Below are positions 10,601 through 23,248 of a stretch of DNA of 64,000 nucleotides, piece by piece; the first letter of the stretch is position 1; every line of letters begins with the position of its first letter. Origin of the DNA: Incurvaria masculella. Taxonomy: Eukaryota > Arthropoda > Insecta > Lepidoptera > Incurvariidae. A program made the position numbers and the translations under genes. The notes under the pieces are model-generated. The model did no database searches and was not told the origin of the DNA. It saw only the letters and a program-made list of their open reading frames with translations. The stretch is taken from positions 813,501 to 877,500 of the forward strand of contig OX335659.1 of assembly GCA_946894095.1 (NCBI GenBank), written 5' to 3'.

Positions 10601-13600
10601 ATTTGTGCCACGTGAACGTAACTAGCGCGATTACTCCAGCTTCAACTGGCTGTCTCGGTAAAATAGAGACGTTCTTTATACTCGTACAATGTCGCCTTAG
10701 GTGGAGACAGAAATGTTCGAAAATCTTTTAAATGTTAAGTGTTTTAGTATTTTGAATATATTTAAAGAAATGCCTACCTATAAATAATAATTAAGTTCTT
10801 ATTAATATTTGTATAAATGCTTTAATGAATATCAATTCCCTTATTGTAAGTGGCACAGTCGGAATTAATTAAAGTAAAGCGCGGCGAGGGGCAAAACCTT
10901 TCAAAGGTCGCGACAAAGGCTTCGGTACTAAGTGCCAGTACTAACTCAAGATGGATCGCCTTGTAGATAGACAAACGAATACCGACAAATAAGACTCTAC
11001 CGCCTGAGCGTTACGAAGGCATGACTTTTTAACTAGGATCCCCATCGATACCGATTTCAGAACAGGATCTAAATTCTGTAAATCCGGAGGCAGACCTCTT
11101 TCTGCGCGTGTATTGGGCATGCCTCGAGTCAGGAGCAAGGAATGCACCGAGAGATCACGCCACAAACGGCACGTTTTGTGTACGTTACAACTAGCTTGAC
11201 AAATGCCGCATTTGAAGCAACAAACGTAGGTGCCGAATGAAACAAGTCTACCACATACTCGAAAGAGACCTAGGATAAGACGGAAAACGGCTTCCTTTAG
11301 CTTAATGCATCAAGCAAAATGACCATCTCCGTTTCAAATAGTGCGGCTTGAACAGATACAAGCAGCACATTCCGATGGTATACGAAAGCAATGGATGCAG
11401 ATACTTTATGCAAGATGCCTACAATTATTAATAATGCACCTAATCCATGCGTTAACTTCGCATAGCTTGACGAGAAAGATGTAGCTTTTTAGCAGAAAAT
11501 CAGCATTATACCTTCACATAACTTAACATAACATAAAGATATAGACTTCAGCAGAAAATTTACGTTAAAAACAGGCCTCTGCTCAATCTCAAAGACTCGC
11601 GAAACCAGGCAAGGGCTCAGTTCTAGTGGACTTGTACTGAGGCCAGGATGACATGACATGACACGTGATGGTAAAGGAGAGCCGGTGCCGAGCAACTACG
11701 AAAAGTATAATCAGGAGGGTTCACCTCCGTGGTTCAACCTCATATATATCGCTTAATCAGGTGGTTCTCCGAATGCTTAATCTGTGAGACCCTATTTGTG
11801 ACAAATCTTTATAACGTTTGGACCGAGGTATCCAATTAAAGGGGGACAGTCGCAGAAAAGAAGTGATGCATCCAACTCTAGTGTCGAGTTGAGTTCGAAA
11901 AGGAACCACCTTATTCTTGGCCAACACTACATGTAATACAAATGCTTCTGACTGTAACAGTGCCCAAAAATCTAACAAAAGGCTAACAAAACATTTACCT
12001 GATGGTAAAAATAAACTATGGGAATCGGCTTGATTTAACGACAAGAGCACAACGAAGAGATTGAACAAAATAATTCTACTCCCTCAAAAGTTGACCCGAC
12101 CAGACAATACAGGGCCAATCCATGCAATCAGATCAAAAGTACGAGGCACCGTAGACCAAACTTGCCATTTCGTCCAGGATTGTGTGGGACTAAATCAATG
12201 CGATACTAGCACTATCCTGGACTACTAAAAGAAATATGAAATTTTCTCCTTCCATGATCTGGAAGAGGCTTGGATCCTGCTGATGCTCCCTTAGAAGATC
12301 TGGAAAGAAAACAGAATAACTGTAAAGCTGGTTATCGCAGCTCGAAGTCTACCGATTTGAGAATTTCATGGAGCTTGTGGTGAATGTTTAGCCTACTATT
12401 AACCCCTTAGATTATGACATCGAAATAAACATTCTGCTGCAGCGTAGCAGTCTTCCGGGGCCTCCGTCAACTAACTAAACTGACGGAGGTTTAAGCCGAA
12501 CCACAAAGAAACACCTAAATTGTACTCTTCAAATACGTAAGGATAAAATATGCGCGCGTTTAAACATTGCGCAATAAGACATAAACTTCAAAAATATTTA
12601 TATAAATGGCCCATGGCATAAAACCGTTATCCTGCCATTAGATTAGACTTGCCCAATGTTTGTATCAATGCAGCAGAAGTAAATTTAAAATTAACATGAA
12701 GAACAAATTGTAACGCGTTAAACTAATGACTTTTCTTGGATGTAAACATAATCAATACTTAATCTGTAATGCAAGCAGAAATCTGGACGGACAAGAGAAG
12801 GGAAGTAAAATAATTTTTAATTGAACCTATATTACTATTCGTGAAGTAAAATGAAACCAAAATGATACCGCTACAGGCAAGTCAACAACGGGCGCCTCAC
12901 CTAAATTAATTACATAATTTAATTAAACCGTGAATGATCGCCCCTTAACCGGTTAGAGCGGAAGGAGAGTGAGCCAGGATCCGGTGTCAGGCTGTGTCCG
13001 AAGGTTATCGCGCCGAGTGGAGTGCGGAGCCACCGTGCCACCGCGACCCATCAATCTTCATAACGGAACGCTTGTGATATTTCACACTTCTACTACACTG
13101 TACACTGTGCCACGCCCTTCAAGTTAAACGAAACCTTAGGACGATGATACTAAGGTTGAGAACGCCCCGGACGTCCGGAAGGGAGTAGGATCTTCCTTGA
13201 GGGAGGAATGAGATGTACGAACGCCTCTAACAAGGTGACACGGATCGATTTTGCTCTTCAGAAATAGCTTGTTTGGGAAATGCTTCGGTGAAATAATGTG
13301 TTTCTGTTAAGAAAATATTTTACCGAGTACTGGAAAAACAAGCTTGTCTTGCGGGATTTAAGCGCGGGATTCAGAGTTTAAAAACATTCCAAGAAAACAC
13401 TTTTAAAGGTAAGGCTTTTGAAATCTTCAGAAACGCCACAAATGGCACGGTGATATCATCGGAGTTAGGTGCGTGCCGTTTAGTTTAGGTAACAATTAAG
13501 GGACTAAAACTATTGGGACACCGCCTCACTGAATACCTGCTCAGTAACCATAATCTATAATCTAGACCAGTTTATATCTATTTGAACATTTGACATTTTG

Positions 13601-13730
13601 AAAACTGGCTCTACTAAAAAAACTATATAAATATCGATCCTGCTCACATAATTCCACGAAATCAGATGTTTCCTCTTCGCTCGGACAATAATGAGTAAAA
13701 GTGAAAAAATTGACGTAGTTTTCTTAATAA
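7691..13730. other. Six kilobases without a recognised gene or element
   Basis: Short ORFs only (the longest, 115 codons at 9292), none with recognisable motifs. 9370-9650 is more GC-rich than its surroundings. 11500-12480 has a flatter base composition and may be an old, much-mutated coding element, but I could not assign it. Confidence 0.5.
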
Positions 13731-13734
13731 ATCA

Positions 13735-14055
13735 AGCTCGTAGCTCAGGGGCGTTGGGTCTCCCCTACCATGCCAGAAGTCATTGCTTAAATCCCGGCTC
13801 GTTTAAGCACAACTTTATTTCTTATGCTGACTTTGATTGGTTCATTTGGTCGCGAATGCTAGCTCGAATCATGGAACTCTTCTGATACTTTTGAGATTAC
13901 CGCGGTCGTTGAAAATTTTACGGCTTTTCACGCGGTGAAAATCACAAATTTCCAAACATTAAACTCTTCCCCTACTAAGTTGTATGGTTAAGTCCACCCG
14001 GGTTGGTAACATCGCGTTGCACAAGGTCGAAGCACCAATGAAACATCTTCATATG
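13735..14055 (+). mobile_element. Decayed tRNA-headed SINE
   Basis: Head gctcgtagctcaggggcg is box-A-like and cttaaatcccggctcg box-B-like. The body remnants ccacccgggttggtaacatc and aaggtcgaagc follow near 14000-14030. Too diverged to be a tRNA gene. Confidence 0.55.
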
Positions 14056-14130
14056 TCAATCTCAATAAAATCCAAATGTACCAACATAATGCATTTATTC
14101 TGCGATCTGAAGTACGGGTTCTCGCATTTT

Positions 14131-14538
14131 TTTATGCAATCTGACATGGATGGCTAATACCAGACAACTACCGCTATGATATTAATCCAAAACATCACAT
14201 TCCCGAAGGAATGAGCTGCCATGCCAGGAACGTCCCTATATGAGCACAGCTACTCTGAACTGGATGGGAAACACGGACAATTTTTCATTTCCGCTTCGAC
14301 CGTCTTTTCATCCAGTGCGATGGTAACAACCCGGGAGGGCTTAAGCCCTACCACCTAGTAGGGGAAGGGGACCTACAATTTTACATGGACTCCGAACCAT
14401 GGAGCAGCTCGCATTCGAGACGAAATGCTCTTTTCCAACTCAGAAAGAGAAAAAATTGGTGCACGAACTGGGCGAGAATTTGAACCCAAACCTCTGGTAT
14501 GCTAGGAAAATCCCCGCGCGATTGGGCTACCAGCCGCT
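14131..14538 (-). mobile_element. tRNA-headed SINE, near full-length
   Basis: On the minus strand: head near 14538 (ctggtagcccaatcg), body with cgtcacgaatgc-like, ccatggttcgga and aagccctcccggg blocks, and 3' end gtattagccatccatgtcag at 14141-14160. It lies in opposite orientation to the SINE just before it. Confidence 0.75.
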
Positions 14539-15429
14539 TTATATTGCAATATGAACACGTCGATAATTTTCGTACGTGTGATTTCCCAGCGAGTAAAATT
14601 TGATACGTGACTATGTACACTGAGCGGAGCAACATAGATACAACAGTCAATCGATTCGTAGCACCTGCCCGTCAGCCGAACCCGGAGTCACCGATAAATC
14701 ATGGCTCCGCTCGCGTAAACCACATCGCGTCAATAAAACAGTAGAAAAATCCCCCCAAATCGCAGCTTTGTCGCTTTATGCCGATAGAGAAAGTGCCTTG
14801 TCAGCGTCGGCCACTGAAATCGGGGTGGCTCGCGAAGACTTATTGAGAGCCTTATGTTGCAGGTCACAGGGTCCATTGTGTCACTGAAACAGTCCAGTAA
14901 ATCACAAAAATGTCACTAGCAGGCCTCGCTTGCAGTTGTCGCGCTGGAATCATATTCTGGAATTATTTTTAGGAATTTGGGAACAGTGAAGAGGCCATGA
15001 ATATCTCGGGATAGTGCTGCGATAAAGAACTGCCCTTCTTTATTGCAGCATGGAGAGAAAATAATGAGTATGTGAAGAGACTTCACTAGTAGTTTTTTCA
15101 TAATTTTAGCTTTGTTTCGTCAACAACATAGGTATTAAATTTTGAGTTTGGTCCTAAATGTCTAATAACTAGACTCAATTAACAATAGTGCCTCCCTTAA
15201 GTGTAGATCTCGCCAGTTTTCCTTGCCTATAGCTGAAAAGTAAAAAAATGTTTTAAAAAAATATAAAAAGTTGGTTTTAATAAAAAAACTACGTAATTTA
15301 TCGAATCTGCTCACAAAATTTCACGAGCATACGAACAGCCGGACATACGAATCTGAAACCGAGACGCTATACTCTTCTAATACCGCGCTTCTCTGAATAA
15401 GATATACTTGAAAATAAGAATCCGTTTAT
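14539..15429. other. No gene or element recognised
   Basis: AT-rich sequence with short ORFs only. It ends at an A-rich tract that opens the next repeat. Confidence 0.5.
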
Positions 15430-15877
15430 TAAAAAAAAAAAAAAAAACAAAAAAAAAAATCGTCTTCAAAGAGACACCGACTCAAACAATAACAAAAATC
15501 GTACCTTCAAAAATGGCAATTATTTTTAACTTTTTAGTGCTTTTTCTTTGACGTCGGTTATTTATATTGTTAATTTTTTTTTATTTGTTTATTTTTAGTG
15601 AATCTGAAGTACATTTACTAATTTGTACACGTCCTTTCCAATAAAAAAAATCACCGAAATCGGTTGGCGTTATATTGAGTTATTCGTCCATTTGTCGCGC
15701 AATCTTAATACCATCATTGTCAGATCTTAACCAAATTGACTATTGCACTAGCACTAGCTTTCATTTAAAAAAATAATCATCAAAATCGGTTCACCCAGGC
15801 AAAAGTTATGAGGTAACAAACATAAAAAAAAACATACAGACGAATTGATAACCTCCTCCTTTTTTGAAGTCGGTTAA
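15430..15877 (-). mobile_element. AACCGACTTC fold-back family, truncated copy
   Basis: Minus-strand copy ending in gaagtcggtta at 15866-15877 (the element's left end). It has the diagnostic blocks ataacctcctcctttttt, aaaatcggttcacccaggc and cgtcc. The fold-back half is only partly preserved (gacaccgactc at 15473) and the A-rich end is at 15430-15460. Confidence 0.75.
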
Positions 15878-16155
15878 TAAATGCTTTCTTTTAGTTTCCC
15901 GTATAACATTACTTCACATAATTTGTTCCTTATAAGTGACAATATTGACTGCTACAATAATACACGTTGTGTTATATTTATCAAAATCAACGTGTTTGAT
16001 GCGCGGCTCGAAAAAATATTGTTTCAAAAATACAAAAATGCAACTTTAGTTTTTATCAAAATGGGCCTCGACACTTCTTTGAGTGTTTTCGTTATTTCTT
16101 ATAGTTTCGGATTGGGCCATGCAAGCAAAACTGTTTATTATTATAATTGTTACAA

Positions 16156-16483
16156 AAACCGGCTAAGTGCAAGTCGGACTCGCACGCGAAGGGTTCCGTA
16201 CCATCGTACCAAAAAAAATCAGGTTTTTTGTATGGGGGCCCCCTATAATTTTAATTATTTTTTAATCTTACCTATTTGTTGTTATAGCGGCAAAATAAAT
16301 ACACACTCTGTGAAAATTTCAGCTGTCTATCTGTTACGGTTACTGAGATACAGCCCTGTGACAGACGGACGGACGGACGGACGGACGGACGGACGGACGG
16401 ACGGACGGACGGACGGACGGACGGACAGCGGAGGCTTAGTAATAGGGTTCCGTTTTCACCCTTTGGGTACGGAACCCTAAAAA
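16156..16483 (+). mobile_element. CCGGCCAAGTGCGAG dispersed repeat, full-length, with (ACGG)15
   Basis: Begins ccggctaagtgcaagtcgga and ends gggtacggaaccctaaaaa; the subterminal agggttccgtacc and ggtacggaaccct form an inverted repeat. The interior holds the conserved block cagctgtctatctgttacgg, then acagcc, then 15 perfect ACGG units at 16365-16424. The 199-codon ORF crossing it owes its (TDGR)n to this microsatellite and is not a gene. Confidence 0.85.
16365..16424 (+). repeat. (ACGG)15 microsatellite
   Basis: Sixty bases of perfect ACGG inside the dispersed repeat. Sister copies in this window have shorter runs (for example near 47610 and 19465), so the tract has expanded here. Confidence 0.95.
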
Positions 16484-18587
16484 GCGATGCAAACACGTCA
16501 CTGTTTGGTTTGAAATTAATTCGAAATGAGTGTAAAGGTACAAATTTAGTATGCGAATACAGTTCTTAGCATTTTTATTGTATCTGAATGATTTTCTGTT
16601 TCTGTTATATTATATTGAATTTTATTCTATTGTATCCTCTCATCTGCACCAACAATTTAAATAAGCGGGAAAATGATCAATGGCACACGTTTTGTTACCA
16701 ATTTGTGAATTTATTTTCACATTAATTGTAACATCAATGATATCCGAACAATGAAATTGATACGTGATTTGGACAGATCACCGATGGGATTTATTCCGAT
16801 ATCCATTGAATGCAATCGAATAGAAAACGATAACAATATATTCAATTTCATCTGAAGTGATTTTCGTTACCAAGTTTAATGAAGCAATTATTATTGATAC
16901 TTAACTTGGCTAATAGCAAACGGAACAAGATTTTTTTAATACAATTTATTCGTTTAGTTTATAGGTTACCGTAGTTTTAACAATCCCGGCACATACCGGC
17001 AAAGTTCTATTGTGTGATGTACCTTTCAGATTGAGTAATGATGCACATAATCTGTGGCTCTGTGTCTGACAAACTAGTAACTTGTGTAGTTTTTTGCGAA
17101 AAAACTCTTATAGTAATAGTACGCAAAGTTCTGCACTCTCTTCTGTAGCAGACCGTGGATGTGAACACTACATTCTATATACATATATACTATGAATTCA
17201 CTGCTCTTAGAACGAAGTGACTATCTAAACTGACCTCTTAACTCACAAACGCACAAGATATATGACACGTTTTCGACGATTAGTCGATAACACCTCATGA
17301 CCAAACGCCGCCATTTTAATGCCTTTCAATACATTCCAAAATCGAATAAATTTCAATGCATTGGTGCTTCACAATTTACGAAAACAAAACACGGCTCCGC
17401 CAGAAGACAAAACAATTGCCAACCGCGGCTAAATTTCTTCGTGGTGCCAAAGTTGAGCTTTATTTTCCCTTCCATCAGTATGTTTACTTGTATTAAAAGA
17501 CATAAATCTCCGCCTAAGCATGATTTTATTTGGAGGGCTGATTTTATTTGGCTCCTTTGAATGAGGCTGCCCCGTCGCACTCAATCCGGCAGGACAACTC
17601 ACGTAGTCGGAAGCTCTTTGCACTAATGGAGTCCCGCCATATTTCAGAAGTAATGCGCGGCGGCTCACAGAGCCGACGGTGTCTATAGATGTGTGCTAAT
17701 AACCGAGCTATAGGATAAGTCAAAGTTCTTTGAAAATTGAACTCTTTGCAAAGAAGTATTTTTTATTATTACAAAGTTTTGGGGTTCTGAGTTACTTAGA
17801 ACCCTTACAAGTTCTCATGTCATTACTTAACATGAAAACATTTCTTGTAAGATTGCTTTGTTTGAAGTACAACCCAGGAAAACCTCTTCTAGCTCTATGA
17901 ACCAAGTGCCTATACAGACCGAAAATTGATTGATGGAAGTAAAATCGCTGTTGTTGCAATGGTAAAGCCAATTGAACGTGTACTGTAGGGAATCTGGTCG
18001 TTATGAAACCACCCATTATTCGATTGAGCTCAGTATTATTTCATAACAACAATGATATAGCCCAGAATCAGCATAAATGGCCGTATTTTTTGAGTGTGAG
18101 CGCATGACTTAGAAGCAATCTTCACAGGTCAAAGAACCATTGACCTTGGAATTAAACATTAATTTCAGCATAATACCTCCACGTGTTCCTGAGAAAAGCG
18201 AGTAGAGCTGTGTCGGGGTGCACGGCTGAGACGTCTCCGCCGCATCCAATTTGCGATCTTCCCGAATCCCTCTCGCTCGCTCTGCGTTAGATTTTAAGGT
18301 ACAATAGTGTGCTCCATGCTTTTAAACTTTGTGGAAAATTTTATTTTTGGGTAGGCTTTTGTGATTTTTTATTTTTTTACTATATTTTTTAAAAACTTAG
18401 TTCTGACTTTAGTTTTTTTTTCAGACATTTTTTTCTTAAGAATATCTTTATTCAGACACCAGAGTCTAAAATATACCTTCTCTTTACTTATGATGATGAA
18501 TTTACAAAAGATTACGCAAACACCTATTTCGATGATGCTTTACGCATCCTCCCCTTTCATTTGTAATAAAAAAAAAATAACAAAAAA
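16484..18587. other. No gene recognised
   Basis: AT-rich sequence with short overlapping ORFs on both strands around 17300-17670, none with motifs I recognise. The stretch 18215-18290 is relatively GC-rich. Confidence 0.5.
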
Positions 18588-19162
18588 ATAACCGACTTCA
18601 AAGAATAAGCACTAAAAAGTAAAAAATAATTGCCATTTTTGTAGTTACGATTTTTGTTATTTTTTGAGTCGGCGTCAGCCGGGCACGCGCTGCGCCAATC
18701 AAGAGAACCTTGGGTACCTGGGCTGACACCGACTCAAAAAATAACAAAAATCGTAACTACAAAAATGGCAATTATTTTTTACTTTTTAGTGCTTTTTCTT
18801 TGAAGTCGGTTATTTTTTTTTGTTAATTTTTTTTTATTTGTTTATTTTTAGTGAATCTGAAGTACACTTACTAATTTGTACACGTCGTTTCTAATAAAAA
18901 AAGAATCACAGAAATCGGTTGGCGTTATATTGAGTTATTCGTCCATTAGTCGCGCAATCTTAATACAAATTTAAGACTTATATGATTTTCTCATGGATAT
19001 CATTGTCAGAACTTAACCAAATTAAAATGGGACCTAGTGAGCTTTCATTTAAAAAAATAATCATCAAAATCGGTTAACCCAGGCAAAAGTTGTGAGGTAA
19101 CAAACATAAAAAAAAAACATACAGACGAATTGATAACCTCCTCCTTTTTTGAAGTCGGTTAA
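18588..19162 (-). mobile_element. AACCGACTTC fold-back family, full-length
   Basis: A fold-back half made of near-perfect 93-bp arms (18588-18680 and 18721-18813) around a 40-bp spacer, then the body (aaaatcggttaacccaggc, ataacctcctccttttttg) ending gaagtcggttaa at 19162. The spacer holds only a single aacct, where sister copies have TTAGG arrays. No coding capacity. Confidence 0.85.
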
Positions 19163-19398
19163 AAAACTAAAGATGACATCAGCGAACTGAATGTTATAGC
19201 TAAACGATTAAACTTAATTTAAGTCTCTAGAGCTTATAGTTATGGAGTTATAAGTACGAGACTATATAGACCGATTCGTTACGGTCCGCTTGTCTGATAT
19301 GGTACACTGCTGTCGTGATTTTAAAGAAGTTTCACGTCGAAAAGTGCCTTGACAGACATACAGACAGACTAATAATGAAGTTATTCTATAAGGCTCGT

Positions 19399-19687
19399 TT
19401 TTTAGGGTTCAGTACCCAAAGAAAAAAACCAAACCCTATTACTAAGCCTCCAGTGTCCGTTCGTCCGTCCGTCCGTCCGTCTGTCACAGGGCTGTATTAC
19501 TTGAACCGTAATAGGTAGGCAGCTGAAATTTTCACAGCGTGTGTTTTGCCGGTATAATAACAAATAGGTAAAATAGAAAAAAATAAAAAAATAAAGGTGT
19601 ATATAATGCAAATACAAATAACGTGATTTTTTGGTGTTGATGGTACGGAACCCTTCGTGTGCGAGTCCGACTCGTACATGGCCGGTT
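19399..19687 (-). mobile_element. CCGGCCAAGTGCGAG dispersed repeat
   Basis: Minus-strand copy: ttttagggttcagtaccca at the left, short ccgt microsatellite near 19465-19482, aaattttcacagcgtgtg, and gagtccgactcgtacatggccgg at the right. Confidence 0.8.
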
Positions 19688-20267
19688 ATTTTCTTTTGAG
19701 GAACAGAAGCCTAAAGATACGAAAAACAAAATTGTTTGTCGTCGTTTTCATAGTAATATAATGCGTGTTGTTTTCCAAAGATTTTCAGCCACGAAAATCC
19801 TTACGAACGTGAAAGCGTAGCCGGGTACTGCAGCTATTATTTTCGTAAGACATTGCCCGCTCCTGCGGTAAGTGACTATGTCATCCATCAAGAGCCCGGA
19901 GCGTATAATTTGAGCCCCGAGAGCCAATTACTACACAAAGGAATTACTTTAATGCTTGCTCGCCTACATACATAATTTTACTGTAGTTTTTGAAGTTCCA
20001 TGATGTCAAATTGGACCATTTAGTAGGTAAATTGGCATTGCTTTAGGTCATGGAAATGATTACTCAAATATCGATTGAATATTGTGAAGTTGCGGGTAAC
20101 CGTTTTTATCGTATAATTCTATTTAATTTACAAATTTCTTTTATTATTACTCGCATCAAACCTAGTCTAGTAACAATAATTTATGATAGTTAAATATTAA
20201 ATGAACATGGCAAGGCTAATTAATATATAATTTGAATAACCTAATTCCCGTTGTTTGTTAATATATA
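19688..20267. other. No gene or element recognised
   Basis: AT-rich, no ORF of note. Confidence 0.5.
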
Positions 20268-20362
20268 TTTTTTATGCGAACTGACATGGCTGGCTACCGT
20301 TATGATATTAGCCCAATACACCACATTCCCGAAAGAATTAGGTGCCGTGCCAGGACCAATGT
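20268..20362 (-). mobile_element. SINE 3'-end fragment
   Basis: ttttatgcgaactgacatgg, gatattagcccaatacacc and cattcccgaaagaattaggt match the 3' end of the SINE family in reverse. The rest is absent. Confidence 0.7.
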
Positions 20363-20711
20363 ACACACACACAATTTGATAATGGCATAGAATGAAATGA
20401 ACGGCATGAATGATGAACAACTGAAACGTGGCAGTGTGCGTCAGCTAACAGGACTAGTGATCAGCGCAGAAGTAATTTTTTGAGCGGCTCGGGGTACGTA
20501 TAGGTGCCCCGACAGAGTTCTTGCTATTTAGCGGAACGTGTAGTACCCTGGACAGGTTTATACGTCTTTTGTTCGATTTGAACTGTACGGTGACTGGGTG
20601 CGGGCATGATGTCAGGTTAGGTGGCTTAGGTTAGGCCTGCCATGCAATAAAGGAAACGTCTGACGATATCATGTGTGTATGGGATACTTCAGCGTAAGCT
20701 GTTAATAGTCT

Positions 20712-20850
20712 AGGAGGTCACGACAAAAATTGTAATGATAACGTAAATGGCTGAAACTGGGTCCACGTGATAGATACCGACCCTATGATACTAAAAGTGT
20801 CGATCTGTCTGCGCGAAATGATTGTATTACTTAGATAAGGCGCCTTACAA
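20712..20850 (+). mobile_element. Fold-back element, single-arm remnant
   Basis: taggaggtcacgacaaaaat through aaatggctgaaactgggtcc to gataaggcgcctta matches one terminal arm of the 6308 element. The other arm and interior are missing. Confidence 0.7.
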
Positions 20851-21546
20851 AGAAGTTATCGTGACAAATATAAATATTTGTTAAAATCGTTACAAATCTT
20901 GTAACACCTTCCTTTCCTGTTTTATGTTAATTTGTTTAGTTCGGGACTCCTACCCCGCTCGTACATCCCTACTTCTTTCTATTACTATATCATTACAAAT
21001 ATCTCTCTCTCTCTCCCTATCCCATTATTATTATGTAACAGATTCAATTTAAATAGTGATCATTTGGGAGCACGTGTAATCATTACTCTTTATTTTTCCT
21101 ATATGTAAGTAACACTGAGGCACTACATAATTCATCGATTTTATTTTACTGTAACTGAATGAAATTATGCAAGCTCTATTTTTTTTATTTTGCACGAAAT
21201 AAATACACCGTTTTAACGTTGCAACATTATTCAAACACGCCCTACATATTTTTGAACATAATCAAGTTAGAAGATGTCATCCCGAATTACCCCGAAATTA
21301 CAGAGGAGCCGACAACACGGATCTTCATCCACCTCTTGATAAAGGCGTACAAAAGTTGCCTGGCTATGTATAAAGTTAAGCGGCTGCAAGATTGTCGGAA
21401 GCGGCGGTGCGGGAGGCAAGACCCACGCGCCAAATTATATTAGCTGGTGTGTACCCATCTTTATTTGGAACAACATCAAGGATATCTGAAATTTGTTGCC
21501 CTTAAAAGATGGACCGAGTCATTAAATATATTTTGTTCCGAAAGTT
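20851..21546. other. No gene recognised
   Basis: AT-rich, with a short (TC)n tract at about 21003-21015. The ORF at 21159 has no recognisable motif. Confidence 0.5.
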
Positions 21547-21912
21547 TACTGGGATATTGTTTATTGTTTATTCATCATTCACACAGCACACTGCACTCGG
21601 ATTTGTCATATTTTATCATTAGCCAGTTCAGCATTCACGGCGAAGAAGAACTGGCAAGAAAATTCGCTGATTTTTTTCAACGTCCACTTAGTCTAAGTTT
21701 ACGAATTTGTTTGCCACTGCTTACAGAAATACGGGTTATTGGTACCCGTTTATGTCAATACATTAAATTAATATTAATTCACAAAAATATACCATTCACG
21801 CCGTATGCAACAGTTCATGACAAATATCGGTTTATTCTGCAAAGTCATGTCCGTCATCTAACATGTTGCTAATTGGAGCAGGCCAGTCCCCACAAGCAGC
21901 ACCCGTTCACGA
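21547..21912 (-). mobile_element. Unnamed dispersed repeat, copy 1 (about 360 bp)
   Basis: Shares tgtttattcatcattcacac, gccagttcagc, caacgtccacttagtctaag and attggagcaggccagtcccc with 22752-23115. The strand is guessed from a (CAATA)n-like tail next to copy 2. The 141-codon ORF at 21447 runs through it and is not a gene. Confidence 0.65.
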
Positions 21913-22363
21913 GCCTCAAGCCGGGTCCAGCCATCGCCTCACTCAACCATATTTTAGGGGAAGAGGTGACCCGAACCAAGCGTCACCACTAGCAAGGACC
22001 TTGAAGCGATGCTCTGCTACAGTGGCAACAATAAGAAAAAAAAATTGTTTTACATGTCCACGTTTAGTTTTATTACTATTATTTCTGTCATGAACTACTA
22101 CAGTGACTTGATCACATAGTAACATAACGAAAAGCCAAACTTATTATAAATTTAACTAATTTCTGAAAAATGTATTCCGACAAAATAAACTAATGATCAA
22201 TAAGAATCTGGTGTAAAGAGCCTTCATATCACATTTAAATGGACACAATTTACTTTTACGCAGTTTTCTTGATATTCTTTTCTGCACTTGCTTTAGTCGT
22301 TAACTTTTAAAGTAATAAATAGAAAATGTATTTGGGTTGATTTTGAAAGCCTTCTGCTAAAAG

Positions 22364-22751
22364 ACCGGCTCGTAGCCCAGGGTTGTAAGCAAGATTTCTT
22401 TCTCTTTCTTAATTGAATAAGTGCCTTTCGTCATAACTGATAGCTGCTCCATGGTTTGGAACTATGTAAAACTGTGGTTTCCCTTAATAGGTTCTAGGCT
22501 TAATCCCACCCGGGTTGGAATAACAAGATGGTAGAAAAATTGTCCGTGTTTTCCCTCTTGTTCCATTGAACACCTCATTACCTTATTTATAAGCATGGAT
22601 TCGCATTTTGAGTATTTATCAGTGCTCATAACCTTAATAATGAGCACGGATCCACATTTTGAGTATTTATCAGTGTTCATAAAAGGAGGTCATGGCATGG
22701 TACCCAATTCCTTCGGGAATGCGGTGTGTTGGGCTAATCACATTGGGTATG
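22364..22751 (+). mobile_element. tRNA-headed SINE with internal 50-bp tandem duplication
   Basis: Head ccggctcgtagcccaggg, body gctgctccatggtttggaac and cccacccgggttgg, 3' part aattccttcgggaatgcgg then gtgttgggctaatc. Within it, 22592-22628 and 22642-22678 are near-identical copies (cattttgagtatttatcagt) 50 bp apart. Confidence 0.7.
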
Positions 22752-23115
22752 ATATTGTATTGTATTGTATTGTTTATTCATCATCCACAGACAGTACACT
22801 TCACTCGGATTTGTGATATTTTAGCATTGGCCAGTTCAGCAAAACAAAACAAAGCGAAGGAGAACTGGAAAGAAACTGCGCTGTTTTTTTTTTCAACGTC
22901 CACTTAGTCTAAGTTTACAAAAGTGTTTGTCAATAATTTTAACAAAAACATAGGTAAAAGACTAAATTAACATGAATACACAAAATTTACAATCCATGCC
23001 GTATGCAACAGTTCATGATTAATATCATTTTATTTGCAAAGACAATCCCCTCTAACTAATATGTTGCCAATTGGAGCAGGCCAGTCCCCACAAACAGCAC
23101 CCATTCACGAGCATC
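22752..23115 (-). mobile_element. Unnamed dispersed repeat, copy 2
   Basis: About 360 bp paralogous to 21547-21912, preceded by a (TATTG)n run at about 22750-22768 that could be its tail if the element reads on the minus strand. A third, shorter copy lies at 63755-63868. Confidence 0.65.
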
Positions 23116-23248
23116 ACGCCATATTGTCTATCAATGTCCAGTCACATAAAGTTATAGCAGCTTCACATATTTCCCCTTTGACATTAATTCGCTCTTCGTG
23201 ATCAAACCAACACGTACTTCCCGATTCTCGCCACAACAAAGTGTTGGA

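Noticed and set aside
13735..13810. tRNA gene candidate with box-A- and box-B-like sequences
   Set aside because: The arms do not pair as a cloverleaf and SINE body follows, so it is a SINE head.
15881..16480. 199-codon ORF with a long (TDGR)n run
   Set aside because: It spans unrelated AT-rich sequence and then the dispersed repeat; the periodic part is the ACGG microsatellite read in frame.
21447..21872. 141-codon plus-strand ORF
   Set aside because: Most of it lies in the unnamed dispersed repeat, which is not open in its second copy at 22752.
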